Positions 27,421-36,052 of a DNA stretch of 64,000 nucleotides are shown in pieces (the stretch's first letter is position 1; every line of letters starts with the position of its first letter). This DNA comes from Methylophilus aquaticus (GTDB lineage Bacteria > Pseudomonadota > Gammaproteobacteria > Burkholderiales > Methylophilaceae), in NCBI RefSeq assembly GCF_030769565.1, contig NZ_JAVCAP010000009.1, positions 1-64,000 of the forward strand, read 5' to 3'. The translations under genes were made by a program, and so were the position numbers. Under the pieces are notes generated by a model that made no database searches, was not told the DNA's origin, and saw only the letters and a list, made by a program, of their open reading frames with translations.

Positions 27421-27451
27421 TTGCTGGTTGTGCGCTACTCACAACCAGCAA
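27421..27451 (+). terminator. Hairpin after the NtrC-type regulator gene
   Basis: A perfect 12-bp stem (ttgctggttgtg / cacaaccagcaa) with a 7-base loop lies 30 bases after the stop codon. There is no U-tract, so it may be an mRNA-stabilising 3' structure and not a true terminator. Confidence 0.5.
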
Positions 27452-27570
27452 TACTCCGTCGCATGCATGATTCCAGCATTCCGTGCGCTTTGCACCTCAT
27501 CCTACTCATTCACTTAATTTTGTATTTTTCTTAGATTTTCCCAAACAATTAATCTATATCAAGAAGGGCT

Positions 27571-27600
27571 CTGCAAGGCCATTATGCCGCATGGTATGAT
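27571..27600 (+). promoter_or_regulatory. Candidate promoter for purT
   Basis: An extended -10 element TGGTATGAT (27592-27600) lies 25 bases ahead of the start codon. A partial -35 (CTGCAA, 27571-27576) sits 18 bases upstream of TATGAT. Confidence 0.45.
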
Positions 27601-27625
27601 TGCGTTTTGATTACGGAGTGCAGGA

Positions 27626-28822
27626 ATGATCGGAACCCCATTAAGCGCCAATGCTACCAAAGTCATGTTGTTGGGCAGTGGTGAACTCGGTAAAGAAGTG
27701 ATTATCGCGTTACAGCGTTTGGGTGTAGAGGTCATTGCTGTTGACCGCTATAAGAATGCGCCTGGTCATCAGGTGGCGCATCATGCTTATACTATTGATA
27801 TGACCGACGCGGATGCCTTGAAAGCATTGGTGAGTGAAGTGAAGCCACATTACATTGTCCCGGAAATTGAAGCACTGAATACACAAGCCCTGGCTGAAAT
27901 CGAGGCGACCGGTGTGACGGTAGTACCGACGGTGCGTGCCGTACAGTTAACCATGAACCGTGAAGGCATTCGCCGTTTGGCAGCCGAAGAATTGGGTCTG
28001 GCGACTTCGCCTTATGCCTTTGCGCGCAGCGAAGCCGATTTGCAGGCAGCGATTGATGGTGGCATTGGCTATCCATGCTTTATCAAACCGACCATGTCTT
28101 CCTCTGGCAAAGGCCAGTCCCGTATTACACAGGCCTCGGAAGTCAAAGCCGCCTGGGAGTATGCCGCAAGTGCCGGACGCGTGAATCAGGGTGTGGTGAT
28201 TGTTGAGGGTCAAATTGATTTTGATTATGAAATTACCCTGTTAACCGTGCGCGCTAAAAACGCCAAAGGCGAGATAGAAACTTATTTCTGTCCGCCGATT
28301 GGGCATGTGCAAAAGCAGGGGGATTATGTCGAAAGCTGGCAACCGCAAGCCATGCATCCCAAAGCCTTGCAGGCAGCACAGGACATCGCCCGTCAAGTGA
28401 CTGAAGCGCTGGGTGGCCAAGGGTTGTTTGGTGTCGAGTTGTTTGTCAAAGGTGAGCAGGTCTGGTTCTCTGAAGTGAGTCCGCGCCCGCATGACACCGG
28501 CATGGTGACCATGTGTACCCAGCGTTTAAACGAGTTTGAGCTGCATGCTCGGGCGATTCTTGGTCTGCCAGTCGATGTTGCGCAGCGCGAGCATGGCGCC
28601 AGCGCAGTGATTTATGGCGGGGCTGATACCAGTAATCTGGCTTACTATGGACTGGAAGCTGCAATGGCAGTACCTGACAGCGAGGTTCGTTTGTTCGGCA
28701 AGCCGGAGTCCTTTGTGCGTCGGCGTATGGGTGTTGCGCTGGCAACGGCAGAGAATGTGGAGCTGGCGCGTGAGCGTGCCAAGCAGTCTGCTGCATTCGT
28801 TACCCCCAAACCAGCCAATTAA
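27626..28822 (+). CDS. purT: Formate-dependent phosphoribosylglycinamide formyltransferase
   Basis: Makes formyl-GAR for purine synthesis directly from formate and ATP, with no folate needed. ATP-grasp enzyme: [26 protein letters not shown], the ATP loop [14 protein letters not shown], and the metal-binding block [17 protein letters not shown] are all diagnostic. Length 398 matches. Good start with a gcaggaatg Shine-Dalgarno region. In a methylotroph that makes formate as an oxidation intermediate this enzyme draws on a ready pool. A truncated haemoglobin gene follows after 15 bases. Confidence 0.96.
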   Translation: MIGTPLSANATKVMLLGSGELGKEVIIALQRLGVEVIAVDRYKNAPGHQVAHHAYTIDMTDADALKALVSEVKPHYIVPEIEALNTQALAEIEATGVTVVPTVRAVQLTMNREGIRRLAAEELGLATSPYAFARSEADLQAAIDGGIGYPCFIKPTMSSSGKGQSRITQASEVKAAWEYAASAGRVNQGVVIVEGQIDFDYEITLLTVRAKNAKGEIETYFCPPIGHVQKQGDYVESWQPQAMHPKALQAAQDIARQVTEALGGQGLFGVELFVKGEQVWFSEVSPRPHDTGMVTMCTQRLNEFELHARAILGLPVDVAQREHGASAVIYGGADTSNLAYYGLEAAMAVPDSEVRLFGKPESFVRRRMGVALATAENVELARERAKQSAAFVTPKPAN

Positions 28823-28837
28823 CAAGAGACTGTGCGC

Positions 28838-29257
28838 ATGGATATTCATGAGCCTGGCGCTGCCAAGCAATCTCTGTTCGAGTGGTTGGGTGGTTCAGCA
28901 GCCGCGACTGAAAAAATTCGCTCGCTGGTGGAAACCTTCTACGACATTATGGATAGCGATCCTAAAGTCGCTGGTCTTCGGGCACTGCATCAACCAGATT
29001 TAACCGAAGCCAGAGAAAAGCTGTTTATGTTTTTAACTGGCTGGACCGGCGGGCCACAGTTGTATGTCGAGCAGTATGGCCATCCGCGTTTGCGTGCCCG
29101 GCATTTGCCCTTCTCGATCGGAGAGTCTGAGCGTGATCAATGGATGTATTGCATGATTAAAGCCATGCATCAACTGGAGTTTGAAGAATCGCTCATGCGC
29201 CATATTGCCAATCAGCTCTACGGGGTGGCTGACTTTATGCGAAACCGCGAAGGATAA
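28838..29257 (+). CDS. Group II truncated haemoglobin
   Basis: Small haem protein that binds oxygen or nitric oxide. The 139-residue sequence has the group II hallmarks: FEWLGG near the start, the proximal His89 in RLRARHLPFSIG, Trp102 at the G8 position (RDQWMYCM) and a two-over-two helical pattern. ATG at 28838 is preferred to the GTG at 28832; the stretch acaagaga just ahead can act as ribosome binding site. It likely shares a transcript with purT. Physiological role (oxygen supply, NO detoxification or redox) cannot be read from sequence. Confidence 0.9.
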   Translation: MDIHEPGAAKQSLFEWLGGSAAATEKIRSLVETFYDIMDSDPKVAGLRALHQPDLTEAREKLFMFLTGWTGGPQLYVEQYGHPRLRARHLPFSIGESERDQWMYCMIKAMHQLEFEESLMRHIANQLYGVADFMRNREG

Positions 29258-29266
29258 TTGCAGAAT

Positions 29267-29296
29267 AAAAAATGCCCCATTGCTGGGGCATTTTTT
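29267..29296. terminator. Bidirectional terminator between truncated haemoglobin and helicase genes
   Basis: A 13-bp perfect stem (aaaaaatgcccca / tggggcatttttt) closes on loop ttgc. It lies between convergent genes and touches the stop codon of the helicase gene. Confidence 0.9.
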
Positions 29297-30782
29297 ACGA
29301 CTGTGGCAATGCCTCAGAAGTGCTTGTATTGGACTCGACTGGCTCCGGCTTGCGACCTTTGCCTGCTTGTTTTTTTGGAGACGCGGTGACTGCAGCAGCG
29401 CTACCTTTGAAGCCAAAGCCGCCCAGCAATGCTGCAACTACCTTGCGCTTGTTATTCTGCGCTTTCATCGGCAATTGTTTGCTGGCGTGATCCGTGCTGG
29501 GTTGATAAGGTTGTTGAAACCAGGCATCTTCAGATTTTCCTGTTTTGCGCGTAGTCATATTTGAACGCGGATTCACACTTGTACGTGGCGCCGTACTTGC
29601 GCGTGTACTGCTACTGCGTGGCACGCCACTTTCTGCTAATACGGCTTTTTCTTTAGGCACCTGTTTTTTAATGAGCTTTTCAATCTCGTCAAAATACTTG
29701 GTTTCATCTTCATCAATCAACGAAATAGCAATGCCTTTTGCCCCGGCTCGGCCAGTGCGACCGATACGGTGCACATAGTCTTCCGGTGAGGTTGAAATCT
29801 CGTAGTTAATGACCAGTGGCAGGTCGGTGATGTCCAAGCCGCGTGCCGCAACATCGGTCGCCACCAACGCACTGATGGCCCCGGCTTTAAAGGCATCCAG
29901 TGCTTCAATCCGCTCTTTCTGCGTCTTGTCGCCATGAATGGCACTGCAAGGAATCTGGTCACGCTCGAGTGCACGCGCCAACTTGCTGGCAGACAATTTT
30001 GTCTTGGTGAAAATAATCACCTGCTGCGTGGCCTGCTGCTTTAATAACTGCACCAGAAAGCGCTGTTTCTGGTCTGTGTTGACCAGGTAGGCTTTTTGTT
30101 CCACATTTTCATTGGTGGCGTTGCTGCGCGCCACTTCAATTAAGGTCGGATTGTTCAAAAATGCATCGGCAAGCTTTTTAATCTCGTCCGAAAACGTGGC
30201 AGAAAACATCAGGTTTTGCCGCTGCTTGGGCAACAAGGCCAGAATACGCTTGAGGTCAGGCATAAAGCCCATATCCAGCATACGGTCAGCTTCATCCAGC
30301 ACCAGAAACTGCACCTGGCTGAGCGACAGTGTTTTTTGTTCTACGTGGTCCAGCAAACGTCCCGGTGTTGCCACCAGAATCTCAACACCATTTTTAAGCG
30401 CCGGTGTTTGTGTTTTGATGTCCACACCCCCATACACCACCAAACTGCGTAATGGGGTATGTTTGGCATAGGTTTTAATATTATCATAGACCTGAATGGC
30501 CAATTCGCGCGTAGGTGCCAGTACCAGTGCGCGTATCGGGTGTTTGGCCGGTGAAGTGCTGCTGCTGGCCAAGGGTAACAAAGTATGCAAAATAGGCAGG
30601 GAAAACGCTGCCGTTTTCCCTGTTCCGGTTTGCGCACCCGCCATTAAGTCGTTACCTTGTAATGCCAGAGGGATGGCTTGCGCCTGTATTGGCGTCGGTG
30701 TGGTATAGCCCGACTCAATGATGGCCTTTAATAAAGGCTCTGCCAGCCCTAAGGTATTAAAATCCGTAATGGGTTCACTCAT
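29295..30782 (-). CDS. DEAD-box ATP-dependent RNA helicase (RhlE type), second of a tandem pair
   Basis: Unwinds RNA, likely in ribosome assembly or RNA decay. All core motifs are visible: Q motif (TTPTPIQAQAIP), motif I AQTGTGKT, Ia PTRELA, Ib TPGRLLD, II LDEADRMLDMGF, III SAT, IV VIIFTKT, V ATDVAARGLDI and VI HRIGRTGRAG. After residue about 385 the tail is low-complexity, rich in Ser, Thr, Arg and Lys (for example PRSSSTRASTAPRTSVNPRS), typical of RNA-binding extensions. The end of the protein runs into the terminator. It follows the other helicase gene by 23 bases and is probably co-transcribed with it. Confidence 0.93.
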   Translation of the reverse strand: MSEPITDFNTLGLAEPLLKAIIESGYTTPTPIQAQAIPLALQGNDLMAGAQTGTGKTAAFSLPILHTLLPLASSSTSPAKHPIRALVLAPTRELAIQVYDNIKTYAKHTPLRSLVVYGGVDIKTQTPALKNGVEILVATPGRLLDHVEQKTLSLSQVQFLVLDEADRMLDMGFMPDLKRILALLPKQRQNLMFSATFSDEIKKLADAFLNNPTLIEVARSNATNENVEQKAYLVNTDQKQRFLVQLLKQQATQQVIIFTKTKLSASKLARALERDQIPCSAIHGDKTQKERIEALDAFKAGAISALVATDVAARGLDITDLPLVINYEISTSPEDYVHRIGRTGRAGAKGIAISLIDEDETKYFDEIEKLIKKQVPKEKAVLAESGVPRSSSTRASTAPRTSVNPRSNMTTRKTGKSEDAWFQQPYQPSTDHASKQLPMKAQNNKRKVVAALLGGFGFKGSAAAVTASPKKQAGKGRKPEPVESNTSTSEALPQS

Positions 30783-30805
30783 AGTGGTTAATTAATCGTA
30801 GTTAG

Positions 30806-32443
30806 CTAAACAAATGAACGTGGGCGTTTAGGCGCTTGGTCACCGTACGATGATTTACCAGCGTTTGGTTTAGCACCGGCTGTTTTGCCTGTACGTGGGC
30901 CATTGGGTTGACCAAAGCGGTCCCCTGTTTTAGCGGGTGCCTGACCTTGGGTCCGTGGACGGCGTTGACCAAACTCTTCAGTCAGTGCACGCGCAAACTG
31001 AAAGTCCGTATCTTTGGTATAGCTCTTGCTGTTGCCATTTACTTCTCTATCAGATCTTGAATCGGCAGTTCTCGACTCAAAACCACGCGCTTGGCCTTCA
31101 TGTCGAGGTGCGCGCGAATCGGGCGTACGCGGACCTGCAGGACGAGCGCCTGGAGTGCGGCTTGCAGCGCCATCACGCATGACACGGTCACCGAATGAAC
31201 TGTTTGCATCGCGACGCGGGCCACCTGGCGCACCACGACCTTGTTGTGGTCTGCCACCCGGACGTTTGCCACGTCTGGCATCACCACCTACATCATCATT
31301 GCGCATAGCACGTTTTGGCTCAAAACCTGCAATTACTTCAGCCTGAAATTTCTGACCAGTGTACTGTTCAATTTTGCGCAGCAAATGGCGGTCACTGTTA
31401 GATGCAAACGAAATGGCGACACCTGTGTTGTTGGCGCGGCCTGTACGACCGATACGGTGTACATAATCCTCGGCGAATTTTGGCAAGTCGTAGTTGATGA
31501 CATGGCTGATGCCTTGCACGTCAATCCCGCGGGCGGCAACATCGGTTGCAACCAGCACTTTTACATCGCCATGGCGCAGTTTCGTCAAGGTGCGGTTACG
31601 CGCGCCCTGGGTCATATCACCATGCAATGCGGCCGTGCTGTGACCAGCGGCATACAAGTCCTCTGCCAGCAAATCAGCATGACGCTTGGTGCTGGTGAAG
31701 ATGATGGTTTGATTCACATCTGGCGCAATTAGCAAATGTTCCAGTAATTTGTTTTTGTGGTTCATGTCATCCACAAAATGCAAACGTTGTTCAATGTTGG
31801 CGTGTTTTTCTTTTTGACCAGCCACCTGAATGGTGAGCGGGTTTTTCAGGAAACGTTTGCCGATGTCCATAATGCCGTCAAGTGTGGCAGAGAACAGTAA
31901 AGTTTGACGCTCGGCAGGCAGGGCATCACAGATGCGCTCCACGTCAGGCATAAAGCCCATGTCTAGCATACGGTCTGCTTCGTCCAGTACCAGCATTTGC
32001 AGGCGGCTCAAATCAATACGGCCACGTTCAAGGTGATCAATAAAACGACCAGGCGTTGCAACCAGAATATCTAAAGGTTGTGATAATAATTTGTTTTGTA
32101 ACGGGTAAGGCATGCCGCCGACGATACTGATGCAACGGGCGCGCAGGAATTTACCGTATTTACGTGCAGCTTCGTTGACCTGGGCTGCCAGTTCACGGGT
32201 AGGGGTGAGTACCAGAATGCGTGGGCCACGGCTACGCACAGGGTGCGGAGTGGCTAACAGGTTCAGTGCTGGTAAGGTAAATGCGGCAGTTTTGCCGGTA
32301 CCCGTTTGTGCAGAGGCCATAATGTCACGGCCTAACAATGCATCAGGGATGGATTGTGCCTGGATTGCGGTTGGGTTTTCGTAACCTGCATCGGTCAAGG
32401 CACGCAAAATGGCTGGATCTAGATTTAAATCTGCAAAAGACAA
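30806..32443 (-). CDS. rhlE: DEAD-box ATP-dependent RNA helicase (RhlE type) with RG-rich tail
   Basis: First gene of the tandem helicase pair. Core motifs: NPTAIQAQSIPDALLG, AQTGTGKT, TPTRELAAQV, TPGRFIDHLERG, LDEADRMLDMGF, SATLD, TIIFTSTKRHAD, ATDVAARGIDVQG and HRIGRTGRAN. From about residue 385 the tail is strongly Arg/Gly/Pro-rich (RRGKRPGGRPQQGRGAPGGP), a nonspecific RNA-binding region. It is closest to RhlE by the core, though the symbol is approximate since two similar genes exist. A strong minus-strand promoter at 32745-32772 implies a leader of about 295 nt, as in cold-shock helicase genes. Confidence 0.92.
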   Translation of the reverse strand: MSFADLNLDPAILRALTDAGYENPTAIQAQSIPDALLGRDIMASAQTGTGKTAAFTLPALNLLATPHPVRSRGPRILVLTPTRELAAQVNEAARKYGKFLRARCISIVGGMPYPLQNKLLSQPLDILVATPGRFIDHLERGRIDLSRLQMLVLDEADRMLDMGFMPDVERICDALPAERQTLLFSATLDGIMDIGKRFLKNPLTIQVAGQKEKHANIEQRLHFVDDMNHKNKLLEHLLIAPDVNQTIIFTSTKRHADLLAEDLYAAGHSTAALHGDMTQGARNRTLTKLRHGDVKVLVATDVAARGIDVQGISHVINYDLPKFAEDYVHRIGRTGRANNTGVAISFASNSDRHLLRKIEQYTGQKFQAEVIAGFEPKRAMRNDDVGGDARRGKRPGGRPQQGRGAPGGPRRDANSSFGDRVMRDGAASRTPGARPAGPRTPDSRAPRHEGQARGFESRTADSRSDREVNGNSKSYTKDTDFQFARALTEEFGQRRPRTQGQAPAKTGDRFGQPNGPRTGKTAGAKPNAGKSSYGDQAPKRPRSFV

Positions 32444-32772
32444 AGGATGTCCCTTTCATAAACAATTAAAAAGGGCGCTAGCAAAGCAAAAAGCAAAACT
32501 CAGTTAATGACATGCACACACTTGAAGTGTGTTGCAACATTAAAAAAGCCTAAGCAAATATGGGAAATAAATCGCTTTTACCGGCGCTATAGGCATAGCC
32601 ACTAACCGATAAAAGAAGAAGTTGTCATAGAAACAACATCTAAAGATGATAGCCTCAAAATTTCGCGAGTTATCGATGGGTCAGGGCGATGAATTTAAAA
32701 CGTATGGCTTGTTAAAAGCATCAGTTACGTTTCAAGTTGCACGCAGTATAGTCATTTTATTTTAAAAGTCAA
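32444..32772 (-). promoter_or_regulatory. Promoter and long structured 5' leader of the helicase operon
   Basis: On the minus strand TTGACT (32767-32772) and TATACT (32745-32750) are spaced by 16 bases, a strong sigma-70 promoter. The first start codon is at 32443, so the transcript carries about 295 untranslated bases. Within it, 32575-32615 can fold as a two-part hairpin (outer 10 bp with one G-U pair, inner 5 bp gctat/atagc), and acacactt/aagtgtgt (32516-32532) forms another palindrome. Long leaders are known for cold-induced mRNAs including helicase genes. No ORF fills the region. Confidence 0.6.
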
Positions 32773-32803
32773 TTATTTAGTGTCAATTATTCGACCCAAA
32801 GTA

Positions 32804-32812
32804 TGCTAAAAT
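32804..32812 (+). promoter_or_regulatory. Extended -10 promoter for typA
   Basis: TGC-TAAAAT (32804-32812) matches the extended -10 pattern; no clear -35 is present. Start of transcription near 32819 would leave a leader of only about 10-23 nt before typA. Confidence 0.45.
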
Positions 32813-32841
32813 CGCGCCCTTTCTAACTTATGGCAGTTCTC

Positions 32842-34647
32842 ATGGCACGCAATCTCAGAAATATCGCAATTATCGCGCACGTTGACCACGGTAAAACAAC
32901 CATGGTCGATAAGCTACTCCAACAATCAGGCACCTTTGCTTCACATCAGGCCGTGACTGAGCGTGTGATGGATAGTAACGATCTTGAAAAAGAGCGCGGC
33001 ATCACTATTCTGGCAAAAAATACGGCCTTAACGTATGAAGGCACGCACATTAATATCGTGGATACCCCCGGGCATGCCGACTTCGGTGGTGAAGTAGAGC
33101 GCGTATTGGGGATGGTAGATGGTGTGTTGTTACTGGTGGATGCCGTAGACGGCCCAATGCCGCAAACGCGTTTTGTGACAAAAAAAGCGCTGGCACTTGG
33201 CTTAAAGCCGATTGTGGTGATTAACAAGGTTGACCGTCCAAGTGCGCGTCCTGATTGGGTGATTAACCACACATTTGATTTGTTTGCTAACTTGGGTGCC
33301 ACCGATGAGCAACTGGATTTTCCTGTGGTGTATGCCTCTGCTTTGAACGGCTTTGCAACGCTGGACATGGACACGCCTTCAGATAATATGCGTGCCTTGT
33401 TTGAAACTATTCTGAGTCATGTTGAGCCTCCTAAAGGGGACAGCGATGCGCCATTGCAATTACAGGTTTCAGCGCTGGATTACTCTACTTATACAGGCCG
33501 TTTAGGCGTTGGTCGTGTCACCAATGGTCGTATCAAGCCGGGTCAGGTGGTTGCCGTGATGCGTGAAGATGAGCAAGTCGCGCAAGGCCGTATTAATCAG
33601 GTGCTGGGCTTTAGAGGTCTGGATCGCGTGCCAGTTGAAGAAGCTGAAGCAGGTGACATTGTGATTATTTCCGGTATTGAAGAGATTGGTATCGGTTTCA
33701 CCATTTGTGACCGTGACAAGCCGGTTGGTTTGCCGCATTTGGGCGTGGATGAACCCACCCTGACCATGGACTTTATGGTCAACACGTCACCATTGGCGGG
33801 CACAGAAGGTAAATTTATCACTTCTCGTCAAATCCGTGATCGCCTAACCAAAGAATTGTTGGTGAACGTGGCATTACGTGTTGAAGATACCGAAGATACT
33901 GATGTATTCCGCGTATCTGGCCGTGGGGAATTACACCTGACCATTTTGCTGGAAAACATGCGCCGTGAAGGCTTTGAAATTGCCGTGGGTAAGCCACGAG
34001 TGGTGTATAAAGAAGTGAATGGCGAAAAATGTGAGCCATACGAAATCCTGACTGTGGATCTGGAAGACGAACACCAGGGTGCAGTCATGGAAGAGCTGGG
34101 TCGTCGTCGTGGCGAAATGAGCAATATGGAGTCTGACGGTAATGGTCGTACTCGCCTGGAATACCGTATTCCGGCACGTGGTCTGATCGGCTTTCAAGGC
34201 GAGTTTTTAACGTTGACACGTGGTACTGGCTTAATGGCACATATTTTTGATGAATATGCGCCGGTAAAAGCCGATATGCCTGGACGTCGCAATGGCGTGC
34301 TGATTTCTGCCGAGCAAGGCGAAGCCGTTGCTTATGCCCTTTGGAAGCTGCAAGACCGAGGCAAAATGTTCGCAAGCCCAGGTGATAAATTGTACGAAGG
34401 CATGATTATCGGTATTCACAGCCGTGACAATGATCTGGTGGTGAACCCGATTAAAGGCAAGCAGTTGACCAACGTGCGTGCCTCCGGGACGGATGAAGCT
34501 GTACGTTTGATTCCGCCTGTCTCACTCAGTTTGGAAAGTGCAGTTGAATTTATTGATGATGATGAGCTGGTGGAAATTACGCCGAAAACATTGCGCTTAC
34601 GCAAGCGTTACTTGCTTGAGCATGAGCGCAAGCGTGCATCGAAATAG
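32842..34647 (+). CDS. typA: Ribosome-associated GTPase TypA/BipA
   Basis: Translational GTPase of the EF-G family that acts on ribosome assembly and stress responses, notably at low temperature. G1 AHVDHGKTT, G2 region ERGITILAKN, G3 DTPGHADFGGEV and G4 NKVDRP are visible, followed by domain II, the EF-G-like domains and the TypA-specific C-terminus (RLRKRYLLEHERKRASK). The ATG at 32842 (MARNLRNIAI) aligns with the family start; an ATG at 32830 is four codons earlier. About 601 aa. It is divergent from the helicase pair, and both loci are plausibly cold-responsive. Confidence 0.96.
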   Translation: MARNLRNIAIIAHVDHGKTTMVDKLLQQSGTFASHQAVTERVMDSNDLEKERGITILAKNTALTYEGTHINIVDTPGHADFGGEVERVLGMVDGVLLLVDAVDGPMPQTRFVTKKALALGLKPIVVINKVDRPSARPDWVINHTFDLFANLGATDEQLDFPVVYASALNGFATLDMDTPSDNMRALFETILSHVEPPKGDSDAPLQLQVSALDYSTYTGRLGVGRVTNGRIKPGQVVAVMREDEQVAQGRINQVLGFRGLDRVPVEEAEAGDIVIISGIEEIGIGFTICDRDKPVGLPHLGVDEPTLTMDFMVNTSPLAGTEGKFITSRQIRDRLTKELLVNVALRVEDTEDTDVFRVSGRGELHLTILLENMRREGFEIAVGKPRVVYKEVNGEKCEPYEILTVDLEDEHQGAVMEELGRRRGEMSNMESDGNGRTRLEYRIPARGLIGFQGEFLTLTRGTGLMAHIFDEYAPVKADMPGRRNGVLISAEQGEAVAYALWKLQDRGKMFASPGDKLYEGMIIGIHSRDNDLVVNPIKGKQLTNVRASGTDEAVRLIPPVSLSLESAVEFIDDDELVEITPKTLRLRKRYLLEHERKRASK

Positions 34648-34689
34648 CGTCAATAAAAAAGCCAGCATTTGCTGGCTTTTTTATTGACG
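34648..34689. terminator. Bidirectional terminator between typA and DUF202 gene
   Basis: A perfect stem of about 19 bp centred on loop attt (core gccagc / gctggc with A- and T-run flanks). It separates convergent genes and begins right at the typA stop. Confidence 0.9.
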
Positions 34690-34691
34690 GG

Positions 34692-35066
34692 CTACAGCGT
34701 TTCGGCCTGTATCAGGATGAAAGCCAGTGCCAGTCCCAGTAGGCTCAGTATCCATGCCAGAATAATCGCATAGTGCGCAGAATAGCCGGGTGGTAGCGCA
34801 TCACTTCCCAACGTACGGATGTATCGTTGCTGCTGAATACTGGCAAGCAGGATGGCGAAAGCCCCGGCGATAATGAATGCAATGCCTAAGCCGGCGGAGT
34901 AAATCGGCCGGTCATGGACAAACGATGCCCCCTCACTGGCTAACAGATGTACAAACAAACCAAATCTGGCAATCACAAAGCCTATCCCTATCAGCGCAAT
35001 TCCACTGCGCATCCAGGCCAGCAGGGTGCGTTCTGCGGCGAAAAAAATTCTCGGGTCGTTTGGCAT
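34692..35066 (-). CDS. DUF202 inner membrane protein (YidH-like)
   Basis: Small integral membrane protein of unknown function. The N-terminus DPRIFFAAERTLLAWMRSGIALIGIGFVIARFG carries the DUF202 signature (AxERTxLAWxRT-like). Three hydrophobic helices lie at about residues 20-43, 57-77 and 97-120. It contains no catalytic motif. A ggagc Shine-Dalgarno precedes the start. It stands alone between convergent typA and divergent ppk2. Confidence 0.85.
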   Translation of the reverse strand: MPNDPRIFFAAERTLLAWMRSGIALIGIGFVIARFGLFVHLLASEGASFVHDRPIYSAGLGIAFIIAGAFAILLASIQQQRYIRTLGSDALPPGYSAHYAIILAWILSLLGLALAFILIQAETL

Positions 35067-35150
35067 GGGGCTCCTTAATTTATTCTGAAGAATCGGAATT
35101 GGACGCGCATTTTAGGATACAACTGGGATACACTTTATTCAATTCTAATC

Positions 35151-35978
35151 GTGATGATGAATGTTATGGACAGTCTTGAGCGTTACCGCGTTAACCCGAA
35201 GAAGTTTTCACTTAAACAATTTAAGGCCGATGACAAGTCTGCGCGTACTGGCGACAAGCTGGAGGATGCCAAACTGCTTGCCAGTCTCGCGCAGGCGATA
35301 AATGCCCGCCAGGATATTCTGCACGCGCAAGCCAGGCACAAGGTATTGCTGATTTTGCAGGGCATGGATACCAGTGGCAAGGATGGCACAATCAAACAGG
35401 TATTCAGTGCGTGTGATCCCTTAGGTATCCGTCTGGCATGTTTTAAGGCCCCGAGTGATGAAGAGCTGGCCCATGATTATTTATGGCGTGTACATCAGCA
35501 GGCACCCAAAAAAGGCGAACTGGTGATTTTTAACCGTAGCCACTATGAAGATGTGCTGATTGTGAAAGTGCATGGCTGGATCGATGATCCAGAATGCGCG
35601 CGCCGCTATCGCCAAATCAACGATTTTGAACGTATGCTGGCTGAAAATGGCACCATCATTATCAAATGCTTTTTACATATTTCTCCGGCCGAGCAAAAAG
35701 AGCGGTTGCAAGAGCGCCTCAGTGACCCCACCAAAGTATGGAAATTCAATCCCAAGGATCTCGAGGAGCGGAAGTTGTGGCCTGCCTATGCGACGGCCTA
35801 TGAAAATGCGTTGCAAGCAACCTCAACAGAAGTGGCACCCTGGTATGTGATACCTGCCGACTCCAAGACTAACCGCAATTTGCTGGTTTCACAGATTTTG
35901 TTGAAAACACTGGAGGCCATGCCGCTAGAGTATCCTGTCCGGCCCAAGGAATGGGAAGGGCTCAAGATTGAAGACTAA
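35151..35978 (+). CDS. ppk2: Polyphosphate kinase 2 family protein (polyphosphate:nucleotide phosphotransferase)
   Basis: Transfers phosphate between polyphosphate and nucleotides. Walker A LQGMDTSGKDGT, the lid region EELAHDYLWRVHQQAPKKGELVIFNRSHYEDVL with the conserved NRSHYE block, and KCFLHISPAEQKERLQERL are diagnostic of single-domain PPK2. Length about 275. The exact start is unclear: GTG 35151 and ATGs at 35154, 35157 and 35166 are in frame, and none has a strong Shine-Dalgarno. Class (NDP or NMP kinase) cannot be fixed by eye. It precedes the two-component pair by about 75 bases. Confidence 0.92.
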   Translation: MMMNVMDSLERYRVNPKKFSLKQFKADDKSARTGDKLEDAKLLASLAQAINARQDILHAQARHKVLLILQGMDTSGKDGTIKQVFSACDPLGIRLACFKAPSDEELAHDYLWRVHQQAPKKGELVIFNRSHYEDVLIVKVHGWIDDPECARRYRQINDFERMLAENGTIIIKCFLHISPAEQKERLQERLSDPTKVWKFNPKDLEERKLWPAYATAYENALQATSTEVAPWYVIPADSKTNRNLLVSQILLKTLEAMPLEYPVRPKEWEGLKIED

Positions 35979-36052
35979 TTTTAATGATTTTACGCTATTG
36001 CAACTTTGTACAGTTGCAGTTTAATGACGACACTAATATTTATTGATTACCC

